From the NCBI GenBank assembly GCA_026027325.1, contig JAMSLZ010000002.1:1-64000 (forward strand): DNA of 64,000 nt, given 5' to 3'. Origin of the DNA: Actinomucor elegans. Lineage: Eukaryota > Mucoromycota > Mucoromycetes > Mucorales > Mucoraceae. Made by a program: the position numbers and the translations under genes. Every line of letters begins with the position of its first letter. Positions within the stretch are counted from its first letter, which is position 1. Under the pieces are notes generated by a model. The model saw only the letters and a program-made list of their open reading frames with translations. It was not told the DNA's origin and made no database searches. Below, one piece after another: positions 1-8,815 of this stretch.

Positions 1-273
1 GTGCTTTTAATCAATTTTAAAGAAAAAATTGTCGCACACAGGGTTTCGATCTGGTGTGAAATATTATGAAAAAAAAAGTTTATTGTATTGAAAAGTAATA
101 TAAAAGTTTAATCTTTATAATTTTTGCATAATTATTGCAATTTCTTATTTTTACGTTAATTACCAACTTTCAAAAATTACAATAAAAAGTGTTAAACAAA
201 AAAATATAATTACAAAAACACTATTTTAATTTAAAAACTAATTTTTATTTTTTTTTTATTTTTAACGTTGCTC
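1..273 (+). repeat. Repeat unit D, partial copy inserted in element C pol
   Basis: AT-rich, non-coding, matching 37709-38109 (same orientation) and 30435-30838 (inverted). Only the right part is present and the left end lies outside the window. It ends in GTTGCTC at 273 and is followed directly by element C integrase-end coding sequence. Almost every homopolymer here is one base shorter than in the other two copies. It is a non-autonomous mobile unit; its class is inferred from the 3-bp duplications of the other copies. Confidence 0.75.
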
Positions 274-989
274 TTTGCACTTCAGCCTGATATTCTTCAG
301 TAGATATATTATCTGAGGAGAGATGAATATATATGCGATGTAGGTACATCTCTAGATAAGAGAGTACCCGCTTTAATCTTTCAAGATAGCTACCGTTCTT
401 TGTGATTCCATGTATATAAAATGGACCGAGATTACGCGCATCTAATTTGCTTAATCGTGTTACATTCTTAATCATAACTTTACTTCCACAGGAAACTGCT
501 TAGTACAATCCTATGCGTTTTTACGAATCTGTCGTGATCACGTTCTTGCGTATCTCTTATGCGTTTAGGACAATGCTGGTATAACGACTTCATTGACAAA
601 TTTGAATTTTTCATCAATCATTTTCGTGTCAGTTTTCTTCTAGTTGCAATACAGGTTTAGTATTTGAGTAGTCTTCAAAGCCATTTGGTTGTCTATTGAA
701 TAACACTGTATAGGACGAGACTTATGTAACCGTGCGTATTTACAATTCATAGCGTATTGACATAATTCAATAATAATCCCAGTCAGCGCCTTTACCGCGT
801 AATTCCTTAACAATTGTACGTTTTGCCAAACCGACATATGCTTCGTTTACCGAGTTACCCGTAGGAGAGTATGGTAATGAAAGTCTTCGATCAATGCCAC
901 TCATCTCAATCATTTTTGCTACAATATCAGCTGTGACTCTGCACCATTATCCGAATTCAAGATCTTTGGAAAGCCAAATAACGAGAATA
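274..989 (-). pseudogene. Element C integrase, distal part (catalytic core end and GPY/F-like domain)
   Basis: On the minus strand, just past the Tc1 insertion, the reading resumes with a segment containing SDNGAE, the second catalytic Asp region of a retroviral integrase. About 245-475 (minus) then encodes LGPFYIHG followed by GSYLE, matching the GPY/F module found at integrase C-termini in Ty3 elements. The stretch between has many single-base frame breaks, several in homopolymers, so no continuous frame exists. It belongs with the integrase front half at 2639-3200. No chromodomain is visible before the coding sequence meets repeat unit D at 273. Confidence 0.7.
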
Positions 990-991
990 TA

Positions 992-2636
992 CAGTGACTC
1001 GCAAAACTTCAAATGTTTGACATTTTTTTATAAATCGCATTCAAAATCAAACTTTCTATCGCTGATTTTGATGTCACTTATATTGTTGTAAAGAGCAAAT
1101 CGTGTAGATTACATTCAAAAAAACTTTGGTCAAATATTTCCATTTATGGAATAGTATTGTGACTTCAATTTGATTTATACATTTGAACAGTTTTGCATGC
1201 CCAAGCTAAAATGGAAAAATCGTTGAACCACAAGTTGGCTTTATTCCAAGGTCTCTTATATTTACATATGTCTTGGCTAACATAGGATAATAGTTTGACT
1301 ACAATTATACGCTCACATTATATACAACTTTTCCCAATTTAAGTCTAATATTGTTGGACATGCGCGCTATATCAACGATCAATGTAACCAATCATATCTC
1401 TTCTAATTCCGGTCAAAGTGTTCGTAAAGTATCTGAAAAGTTTGGAGTTAGCATCGGTACTGTATTCAACATCAGTAGATAGAATGTTCTGGAAGAAAAC
1501 TGTGCAAAAGTGGTAGACCCGAGGCCCTGTCTGGTGCTGATAAACGATATTGTGTACGTTTGATTACTAAAGGCAGAATGGATAACGCTGTTAAAGTCAA
1601 GAAAACAGCTTCAAATTGATCATGGAATTCATGTTAGCGCTGATACTATTCGTAGAGCTCTCCGTAAGAGGGTTTGGGAGCTATTGAAAAGAAGAAGCCT
1701 ATGCTAAGTGTAAAAAATGCCAGAAAAAGGCTCGCATGGTGTAAAGCTCATCGTTATTGGACAATTGATGACTGGAAACGTGTGGTATGGTCAGATGAGA
1801 CCAAAGTAAATCGCTTCAATTCGGATGGACGCACTTGGGCCTGGATTCGGGATGGTCAAACGTTGCAACCGCGACATATTAATGCTACACGGTAAAACAT
1901 GGAGGAGGTAGTATTATGCTTTGGAGTGCGATTACATACGCTGGTGTTGGATGGATGTGCAAAATTGAAGGCCACATGGATAAAACACTATATAAGGAGA
2001 TCTTAGAAGACGAACAGAGACAAACGATCGATTTTGCATGCGAAAATTTGGGTCTCCGGCGTGACCAAATCATATTCCAGCAGGACAACGACCCCAAACA
2101 CACTTCAAATCTCGTAAAAGACTACCTTAAAGAACAGGAGTACCAAGTCATGGACTGGCCACCACAGTCACCAGACCTCAATCCTATCGAGAATATGTGG
2201 AGGTTATTGAAACTGCGCTTAAATGAGTATGAAGCACCTGCAAAAGGTATGAACGACCTGTTCGAAAGATCGAAGGAAGTTTGGTACGACATCATTAAGA
2301 AGGAGGAGTGCCAAAAGGTTATAGAAAGCATGCCAGAGCGTATTCAACAGTGTATCAAGGCAAAAGGTTACTGGACAAAGTATTAAATGCCGTTTAAACA
2401 CTGATATTTGTCATATTTGATATCCGTGCAAAACTGTTCAAATGATATTCTGATTTTCTGTGTCCGATTAAATTCCTTAAAATAGCAATTTATTAATAAA
2501 TTTTTTTTGAATACATTCCTGACTCTTTTCTCTTTCGAATGATATTAATTATATGGTATGTTGATAATGAAGAACTTCAGGTTTGAACCCGATATTTAAA
2601 AAGTATCAAACATTTGAACAGTTTTGCGAGTCACTG
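992..2636 (+). mobile_element. Tc1/mariner element T1a (TA duplication)
   Basis: A 1645-bp element with terminal inverted repeats starting CAGTGACTCGCAAAACT, flanked by TA at 990-991 and 2637-2638. Removing it rejoins the element C integrase frame between the core start and SDNGAE. The right terminal repeat is shared with T1b, which ends at 30187. It carries a transposase pseudogene on the plus strand. Confidence 0.92.
1360..2386 (+). pseudogene. Tc1 transposase (DD34E), broken in its N-terminal half
   Basis: Cut-and-paste transposase. The helix-turn-helix part (about 1360-1670) is recognisable against the intact T1b N-terminus (29478-29837) but has several one-base run-length changes and stops. 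From 1674 the catalytic part reads well: VVWSDETKVN (first Asp); a 2-base insertion near 1892 shifts the frame; then FQQDNDPKH (second Asp) and SPDLNPIENMW (Glu) between 1916 and 2386. I count 34 residues between second Asp and Glu, the classical Tc1 spacing. The C-terminus ends in a normal stop at 2386. It is inactive as written, though many breaks sit in homopolymers and could be consensus errors. Confidence 0.85.
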
Positions 2637-2638
2637 TA

Positions 2639-3200
2639 GATAAAAGTTCGGCAGCGATAGTCGTACTATGTTTATCAGGTAATGCTCTAAGAACAGTAAA
2701 CCTTGAATAATAGTCTACCATGACTAACATAAAGTTATTGCCGCGAGAAGAGGTGACATCAAAAGTACCTAAATCCATACACCAATGATCAAGTGGTTGA
2801 TCAGGCAATACAGATTTTGGTGGGTGATAACCAACTTTGGATATGTTGAACCTATTGCATTCAGTACATTCGCCCAAGATTCGTTGAATATCTTTTCGCA
2901 TGTTTGTCCAGTGAATACCATCATGGTGTAATTGGTTCTCGATGCTTTGTAAACCATAATGTCCTAAAAGGTGTGCTTTAAATACGAGATTATCACGTTC
3001 ATTTTTAGGTGGTGTAATATAATCAGCAAACTTTAATGTTCGAAGAATCAGGTCTTCATCGTCATTAGAAGTTTGTTGTGGAGATATAGTAGCGCAAGTA
3101 TCATTACTCTGATCAGTAAGTAATATTGGTACTGTTGAAGAAGAAGCTAAGAGAGAAGTATTATTTTTATAAATACTAGGGCGTGACTGTTGAGCAAATT
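2639..3200 (-). pseudogene. Element C integrase, zinc-binding domain and catalytic core start
   Basis: Minus-strand continuation of element C pol after RNase H. An HHCC zinc-binding module is visible: HLLGHYG, then HHDGIHW, then CTECNRFN. The core begins with CMDLGTFDV (first catalytic Asp) and DYYSRFTVLRALPDK. A one-base frame break near 3200, in an A-rich run, separates it from the RNase H frame. The frame is cut at 2637-2638 by the TA insertion of T1a, and the rest of the core is at 274-989. It is non-functional because it is split. Confidence 0.85.
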
Positions 3201-4136
3201 GCTTTTTGCTTTAGCCATAGATCCCTTTTCACTATCTTTCAAGCTTTTCTTTTTGTTTGAAATGCTACCAACATCACCAAGCGCGACTATATCGAGACAA
3301 CTACCCCCCTCCAGAACATTAATCGGTTGATCCTCGTCCGTATAAAGGCGTGAGAGAGCGTCAGGAATAAGATTTTTGAATCCAGGCAGGTGAACTGTAT
3401 TGAACGTATAACCAAAAATACCCTCATACCAACCAGCCATTAAAGCATTAGGTACTTCTTGAGTCTGCAAGTACATGAGACTTTTATGATCAGTATGTAA
3501 CGTAAAAGGAATAAGATACAGCCACTTGTGGAATTTCGCAAATGCATAAACGACAGCTAACAATTCACGTTTGGTAGTGCTATAGTTGCGTTCGGAAACA
3601 CTAAGCTTTCGAGAAGCCAAGGCAACAAACTTAACTTCATTATCGATAATTTGATACAGCATAGCACCAATACCAGACACACTTGCATCTGTTGCAACAT
3701 GAAATCGTTGACCGATAACTGGAGGCGAGATAACAGGAGCATTGGCCAGAGCGTATTTAAGAGCTGCAAAAGCTTGTTCGTGTTTGTTTGACCAGACTTT
3801 AGTAATATCTTTTACGTTACGTAGGTCATCTAAATCAGCAGCGAGTTTAGCAAAGAAAGGAATGGATGAACGGAAGAAGTTCATAAACCCGAGAAACTGT
3901 TGGATATGACGTCCAGTAGTCATTTTAGGCCAGCTTTCTAAGCTTGCTACTTTGCGAGGATCAGGGATCAGTTTACCTTTTATCAACGACCAACCCAATA
4001 TGTGTATACTCTGTTGAGCGAATACGATCTTATCAGGATTCAGTACGAGATTAGCACTAGTAAGACGTTTGATCACTTCAGCAACGCAATCTGCATGATA
4101 TGATAGCGGAGGAAATGTAGAAACAACGATGTCATC
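3147..4136 (-). pseudogene. Element C reverse transcriptase (second half) and RNase H
   Basis: Begins within the catalytic YxDD box: the two Asp codons and IVVS follow directly after the T2 insertion. It then runs through the RT thumb and connection (LGWSLIKGKL, IQQFLGFMNFFR) to RNase H, with FHVATDASVSGIGAML (first catalytic Asp) and LHTDHKSLMYL. It is open for over 300 codons and ends in the linker before integrase, where the frame breaks. The match to the B elements is strong throughout (similar WSTTKREL-type and DALSRL-type motifs). The first half of RT is at 5801-6476. Confidence 0.9.
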
Positions 4137-4138
4137 TA

Positions 4139-5798
4139 CTGTATGCGAAAAAAGGGTTTCAATGTTTTCCAATTTTGAATATTTCATCATATAAGCAGCT
4201 TATAACTCTATAAAACAAACATGTTACTTAGAGAAAGTTGTAGAAGAAATGAAGGGCTTTCAGATGATATATGCTTTGTTCTTAACAAACAAAAGTTTAT
4301 TAGTACTTATATAAGTATAAAGTTAAAAAGTAAAAAATTAAGCTTGCTAAAAAGTACGGAAAAAAAATTAATAATTTGTTTGTTGACCTTTACTTTTTAT
4401 AACAGTTTCAATTCTACCAGGCATGCTATCAATCTATTTCAGGCAGTCCTCCTTAGTAAATTTATACCACTCTATATTGATCCTCTTTTCTAGTTCTTCT
4501 ACAGTATGAGGTTTAGTTGGGTACTGTCCCAAACGGTTTTTCAATTGGTGCCACATATGTTCAATTGGGTTCAAATCCGGGCTTTGCGGTGGCCAGTTAT
4601 AAATTTGGTCCACATTGAACTTGTTTTTGGGAAACAACTTTTTAGCAATAGTTGATCTATGAGGAGTGGCCTTGTCTCGTTGAAAACAAACATGTTTTGA
4701 ATCCAAGTCATAATAGTCTAAGGTATCTTTAAGTGATGACTGAAGTATTTCAACGTACAAAGATGAATTTATCGAGCATTCAATGATTGTAGTACCATAA
4801 CCAGGGCCTTTCGCTGTTATACAAGTTCAAAACATGACACTACCCCCTTCCTACTGAATTTGGAGATCTAAATAGTGAGGGCGAACAACATCATTTAGCT
4901 GAGACCAATAGTACTTAATACCGTCTGAAGCCCAAATGTTAACCTTTGTTTTGTCTGAAAATATCCACTTACGCCAGTCGTCCTTGGCTAACACCCTATG
5001 TTGTTTAGCCCACGCAAGTCGCTTTTTTCTATTGCTTTCGGAGATGAAATCAGACTCTTGCTTTCTTTTTGCTTTGAAGCCCATAGAATGAAGCATTAAC
5101 TAAATGTTCCTGATTGTCATATTAATTCCAACTGAAATAAGATAAGCCTTTATATCTTGTGGTGATTTGAATTGACCAGCTTTCATCTTATTTCGAATCT
5201 ATTTCTTTGTTGTATTGCTTATTGAACATGGCCTTCCAGTGATAGCAGGCTTCGTAGTAGGAAAAAACTTTGCTTTATATCTACTAATAGTGGCTAGAGA
5301 AATATTTGGTAGTTGTTTCTGGATTCTTGAGTATGGAGTGTTTGTTGACAACAGTGACTTGAGAGTGTCTTGCTTATCTTTAGTAATAGAACGAATCATG
5401 ATGTTAATTTTTTTATAAAAAAAAAAGTGATGAAAATATTCAATTTGGACAGGACGAGCCAGCTTCTTTTATTCTTTATTTTAATTTTCCTATTCATAAA
5501 GAACGTCCCATTGTTTTGGAACGTGTTTTAAATTTCTTCGATAGCTCAATTTAAAATAATTTTATGCGACGCTAAGTAATGACGAATTTTGAAAAATCAA
5601 AAAATCAAAATTTCTCAAATTCGCCTTAGCTCCGTAGTGTTAAATAGAGTTCGCAATAAAGGAAAACCTATAGGAAAAAAGGCCAAAGTTTTAGCCCTCT
5701 ATTGATACTAACATCAACCGCATAGTTTTATTTTAGACAGCTGTGTAAAGAGAAAAAGGTTAATTTATAAAACATTGAAACCCTTTTTTCGCATACAG
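4139..5798 (-). mobile_element. Tc1/mariner element T2, inserted in the RT active site of element C
   Basis: A 1660-bp element flanked by TA at 4137-4138 and 5799-5800, with terminal inverted repeats CTGTATGCGAAAAAAGGG read inward from both ends. Excising it and one TA restores a continuous YxDD reverse-transcriptase box on the minus strand. It holds one degraded transposase gene on the minus strand. The remaining bases (about 4139-4430 and 5400-5798) are AT-rich termini without recognisable features. Confidence 0.93.
4434..5399 (-). pseudogene. Tc1/mariner transposase of T2 (DD37E-type spacing), multiple stops
   Basis: Three blocks in order on the minus strand. 5199-5399 is an N-terminal helix-turn-helix (IQKQLPNISLATISRYKAKF). 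4851-5096 contains KRLAWAKQHR and FSDKTKVN, where the usual SDET Glu is Lys. 4434-4760 contains FQRDKATPH and SPDLNPIEHMW. In-frame stops and a frame change separate the blocks. I count 37 residues between the second Asp and the final Glu, unlike T1 (34), so T2 is a different lineage. It is a clear pseudogene. Confidence 0.85.
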
Positions 5799-5800
5799 TA

Positions 5801-6476
5801 CATACACGTTGACGTAAGGAAGATCTTCAAAGAGCGTTGTCAGATTGCGTTGGACGACCGATCCAACGAAACTTATGCCATAGCACGCTTTGATAAAGCG
5901 CATCTGCCGATTGGTATAGGGACAAGTAAAGGACAGTTTCTCGCGATCTTCATCAGCAACTTTAAAACTTGTAAAGCAAGCATGAATGTCCAATATAGTG
6001 TGGATTGGAGCAGTGCCAATACGTTGATGTATTTCTGAGATGAGAGGTAATTGTTGTCTATCATTTACAATCAGCAATTGGTTAACTAGACGAACATCAC
6101 AAACCACTCTAGGTTTAGCATACGTGTAATTACCGAATGAGTCCTTCTTTTTGACGCAAAGGATGGGACTATTCCACGATGTATGAGAAGGAGCTCTTTC
6201 AATGACACCTTCCTGTAACCATGTTTCTATTTGGTCAAGGACCGCAGAACGATAGGCTTCAGGCAATGCGTATTGTTTTCTGTAAGCAACACTTCCAGGC
6301 TTCGTTTTGAGATGAATAATAGCACCTGGTAAATTGCAGTATGTACTTTTCATATCAATAGAAGAATTGACCTGTAATAACTTGTTTATTTTATCAAGCA
6401 AAGGCTTTCGCTCAGTAATCGTTCCGTATGGATTATCATTTGGTTTGACCTGATCAGGATCAATTGGGTCTGGGAG
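5801..6476 (-). pseudogene. Element C reverse transcriptase, first half
   Basis: Follows gag-protease in the same frame after a single stop (6477-6479). It begins with LPDPIDPDQ and NPYGTITER, aligning with the continuous pol frame of element B1. It then reads YCNLPGAIIHL, ERAPSHTSWNSPILCVKKKD, RVVCDVRLVN and HTILDIHACFTSFKVADEDREKLSFT, the RT finger and palm motifs with the first catalytic Asp in LDIHACF. The frame is interrupted at 5799-5800 by T2, exactly before the two Asp of YxDD. Confidence 0.88.
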
Positions 6477-8414
6477 TCAATGGCCAATTTGTTCAAAGTG
6501 TGAACTAACAAGACCAGTGATACCAATGTTCAATTGAGGTAAGATGTCAAGACCAAAGCAAATAGGAACATCTTCATGAGTAAAGAAAGGAAAAACTTCA
6601 AAAGTATGGTAAAAAGATTTTTTATTATAGAATACTTTTAGAGTGCAAGACCCTATTCTACTGATCGCATTATTGACGTGGCCAAGCTGGATTGTGCCTT
6701 CTTGCTTCACCAAAGGAATAGGTGGAACAAGTGAGTTAAAAAACTCTGGCGTAACCATAGAAAAGCTCGAACCCGAATCGATCAAACTGTAGGTAGTAAT
6801 ATTCTCTATAATAGCCGGTACAAAGAGAGAATTAGAAATCTGTCTTGGTGGCAATGAAAATCTTTTGTGATACTTACAAGCTTGTGCCTGCGCGGCGACC
6901 AGAAGCGATTCTTCATCTGAAATATCCATATCATTGATGCGTTGTGTGGCAACAGCCACAGCAGAAGAAGAAGAAGCATTGGTTGATCCAGCAGAAGAAG
7001 CAACAGAAGTATTAGTCTCGACGGTAGTGGAAACCGGAGCACGAGGAGCAGCAGAAGAAGTAGTAGTAGTGGTGCGAGAGGCAGAAGAGGAAAAACGTTC
7101 GGGCGACGTGGACATAGCTCTCATTACCAGATTACTGGCAGATTTACCAACACCATTCACTGCAGCAGATGAATCACAGCGATGTGATGGGTTCCAATTC
7201 TTAGCGCCACAACGACGGCAGTCACCAGGACCAGGCTTGGGTACACCTCCCAGTTTAGCAGCGCGACAAGAGTCCGTGCTATGCGTAGTCGATCGGTGGA
7301 AAGAACAGAACAACCCTTTCTTTTCTCTTGTACTAGACGAAGAAGAAGGTTTTGATGCGTACTTCGAGGCAGCAGCACCATTAGGAAACGATGACGACGA
7401 TGGTTCATCAGAAACCTTTGACTTTTTCGTGCCAAGAGATTCCCTTTGATCGTCACCAGTACGCTTGTTAGCACGCATAGAAGCCAAACGACTGTCCAAG
7501 TTACGAGCCACAGCGCAAACATACTCGAGATTCTGCGTCTGAGTTTCAGTTCCCATATTCATAGTATATGCCATACGTTCTTGAAATGAGTCAGGCAATC
7601 CACGCAAGAAGGTAGATATTAACAAGAACGAATCATTCAAGTCAGCACGACGACGTAACGCGTTGAAGCGGTCAATATACTGTTCAATTGTCTCGGTTGA
7701 CCGTTTAGTGATGGCCATGAGCTCGTTAGCAGCAGTAGAGCGATCTACACTTGCATTCACACCAAACTTCTTCAAAAAGGCATCTTTTACAATGGACCAA
7801 GTAGCAGCAACACCAGGCACAAAGAAGGTTTCTTTCAAGAATGTTTGATGATCCTCGTTTAAGCAACAGTACTTAAGTAGGCGAGCACCATTGACGTCCA
7901 AGTCAAGACCATGACACTCTACAACGACTTCGAAGCGAGAAAGACAAGTACGCAAGTCAGTGAAGATGGTAGACTTGTTGTCAGAAACCATACCAACCCA
8001 TTGGATAATAGGTAAGTCATTGGGCACAAACTCAGTACGTAACATAGTACTCTTAGTAGGACCCAGAGAAGCAGAAGCAGGACTAGCAGCAGAGCTACCA
8101 AGGGATTCTTCCATAGCCAGAAGAGATTCCTTAAATAGCTTCAAATCCTTTTGACGAAGAGCAAGATCACCACGAAGTTTCTTGGCAGCTTCTTCAGAGA
8201 GAACACCAGGAGTCACCAACTGGATAGTCATCTTGGCGATTTGAGCAGAGGCTTGACGGATAGCGTCCTTGATCACCTCAACGGAGTCAGATACGGATAA
8301 ACCGTCATCACAGTTGTTCATCTCTACGTCTTGATCAGCAGAGGATTCAGTAGCAACAGGAGGATTAATGACAACGTCATTAGAACCAGAAACAGTAGAG
8401 ATAGGAGCAGACAT
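6477..8414 (-). CDS. Element C Gag-protease polyprotein
   Basis: A 645-residue open frame starting at ATG 8414, 54 nt after the 5' LTR. Gag covers roughly residues 1-360, with a capsid-like region (LFKESLLAMEE, VSDNKSTIFTDLRTCLSRFE). Two cysteine-histidine modules follow: CSFHRSTTHSTDSC near residue 370 and CRRCGAKNWNPSHRC near 400. A Ser/Thr-rich linker leads to a retropepsin with LIDSGSSFSMV near residue 546. It stops with TGA at 6477-6479. In B elements the same junction is open, so this stop either separates Gag-Pro from Pol or is a mutation. The domain order and motifs make the call secure. Confidence 0.9.
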   Translation of the reverse strand: MSAPISTVSGSNDVVINPPVATESSADQDVEMNNCDDGLSVSDSVEVIKDAIRQASAQIAKMTIQLVTPGVLSEEAAKKLRGDLALRQKDLKLFKESLLAMEESLGSSAASPASASLGPTKSTMLRTEFVPNDLPIIQWVGMVSDNKSTIFTDLRTCLSRFEVVVECHGLDLDVNGARLLKYCCLNEDHQTFLKETFFVPGVAATWSIVKDAFLKKFGVNASVDRSTAANELMAITKRSTETIEQYIDRFNALRRRADLNDSFLLISTFLRGLPDSFQERMAYTMNMGTETQTQNLEYVCAVARNLDSRLASMRANKRTGDDQRESLGTKKSKVSDEPSSSSFPNGAAASKYASKPSSSSSTREKKGLFCSFHRSTTHSTDSCRAAKLGGVPKPGPGDCRRCGAKNWNPSHRCDSSAAVNGVGKSASNLVMRAMSTSPERFSSSASRTTTTTSSAAPRAPVSTTVETNTSVASSAGSTNASSSSAVAVATQRINDMDISDEESLLVAAQAQACKYHKRFSLPPRQISNSLFVPAIIENITTYSLIDSGSSFSMVTPEFFNSLVPPIPLVKQEGTIQLGHVNNAISRIGSCTLKVFYNKKSFYHTFEVFPFFTHEDVPICFGLDILPQLNIGITGLVSSHFEQIGH

Positions 8415-8468
8415 ATTGAGTAGTAAGTGTGTAATAAACCAAAAAGTAGCAGATATGGTTAAAAAAAA
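8415..8468 (-). other. Element C 5' leader, T-tract instead of tRNA primer site
   Basis: 54 nt between LTR and gag ATG. Read on the minus strand it starts with eight T residues directly at the LTR edge. No TGG-initiated tRNA 3'-end complement is present. The same T-tract start occurs in families A and B. Confidence 0.6.
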
Positions 8469-8815
8469 TGTTATATCGAATATAATAAAGACTGATAAAA
8501 CGAATTGATTTATTAAAGCATTAAAATGATGAGCTATTTATACAAAATTGAAGTTCGGATTTAACTTGATATTATAGACGATTGAGTTAGTCAAAGACTG
8601 CGCTCATGGAGTTAACAAGGATTTATAGTAATCCATTCTAGTACGACTTTATATTCGGTGATAGATAGTTTATGAAGGTTAGTTGCACTAAGCATTGATT
8701 TCCATATATATCTCTTAACCGACGTTACAAAGCTGTCAAAGCACAAGCTGAGTATAAGCATTGTCGAACATTAACCTGATTGGTGACGGACACTGAACAA
8801 GTCATGTTTACAACA
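8469..8815 (-). repeat. LTR C, 5' LTR of element C
   Basis: 347 bp, starting TGTTGTAAACATGAC and ending GATATAACA on the minus strand (TG...CA). A TATA-like GTATAAATAGC lies in its second half. Matching copies are at 28201-28565 and 41719-51788 (split), with a fragment at 30188-30272. Its outer edge abuts the interrupted chromodomain codons of A1. Confidence 0.92.

Larger units (their letters stand above)
1..8815 (-). mobile_element. Ty3/gypsy LTR retrotransposon, family C, nested and degraded
   Basis: In minus-strand order this holds a 5' LTR (8469-8815), a 54-nt leader, gag-protease (6477-8414), reverse transcriptase and RNase H (5801-6476 plus 3147-4136), and integrase (about 2639-3200 plus 274-989). 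It is broken by Tc1 copies at 4139-5798 and 992-2636 and by repeat unit D at 1-273. The 3' LTR lies beyond the window start. The element sits in the chromodomain of A1: the five bases after it on the plus strand, CTTTC at 8816-8820, are the expected target duplication. Its matching copy is outside the window. Confidence 0.85.

Noticed and set aside
6934..7449. A 171-codon plus-strand frame opposite element C gag
   Set aside because: It is the antisense of the Ser/Thr-rich Gag linker, giving a low-complexity Glu/Val protein. Similar antisense frames accompany the A and B gag regions (for example 12198-12572, 60087-60578).
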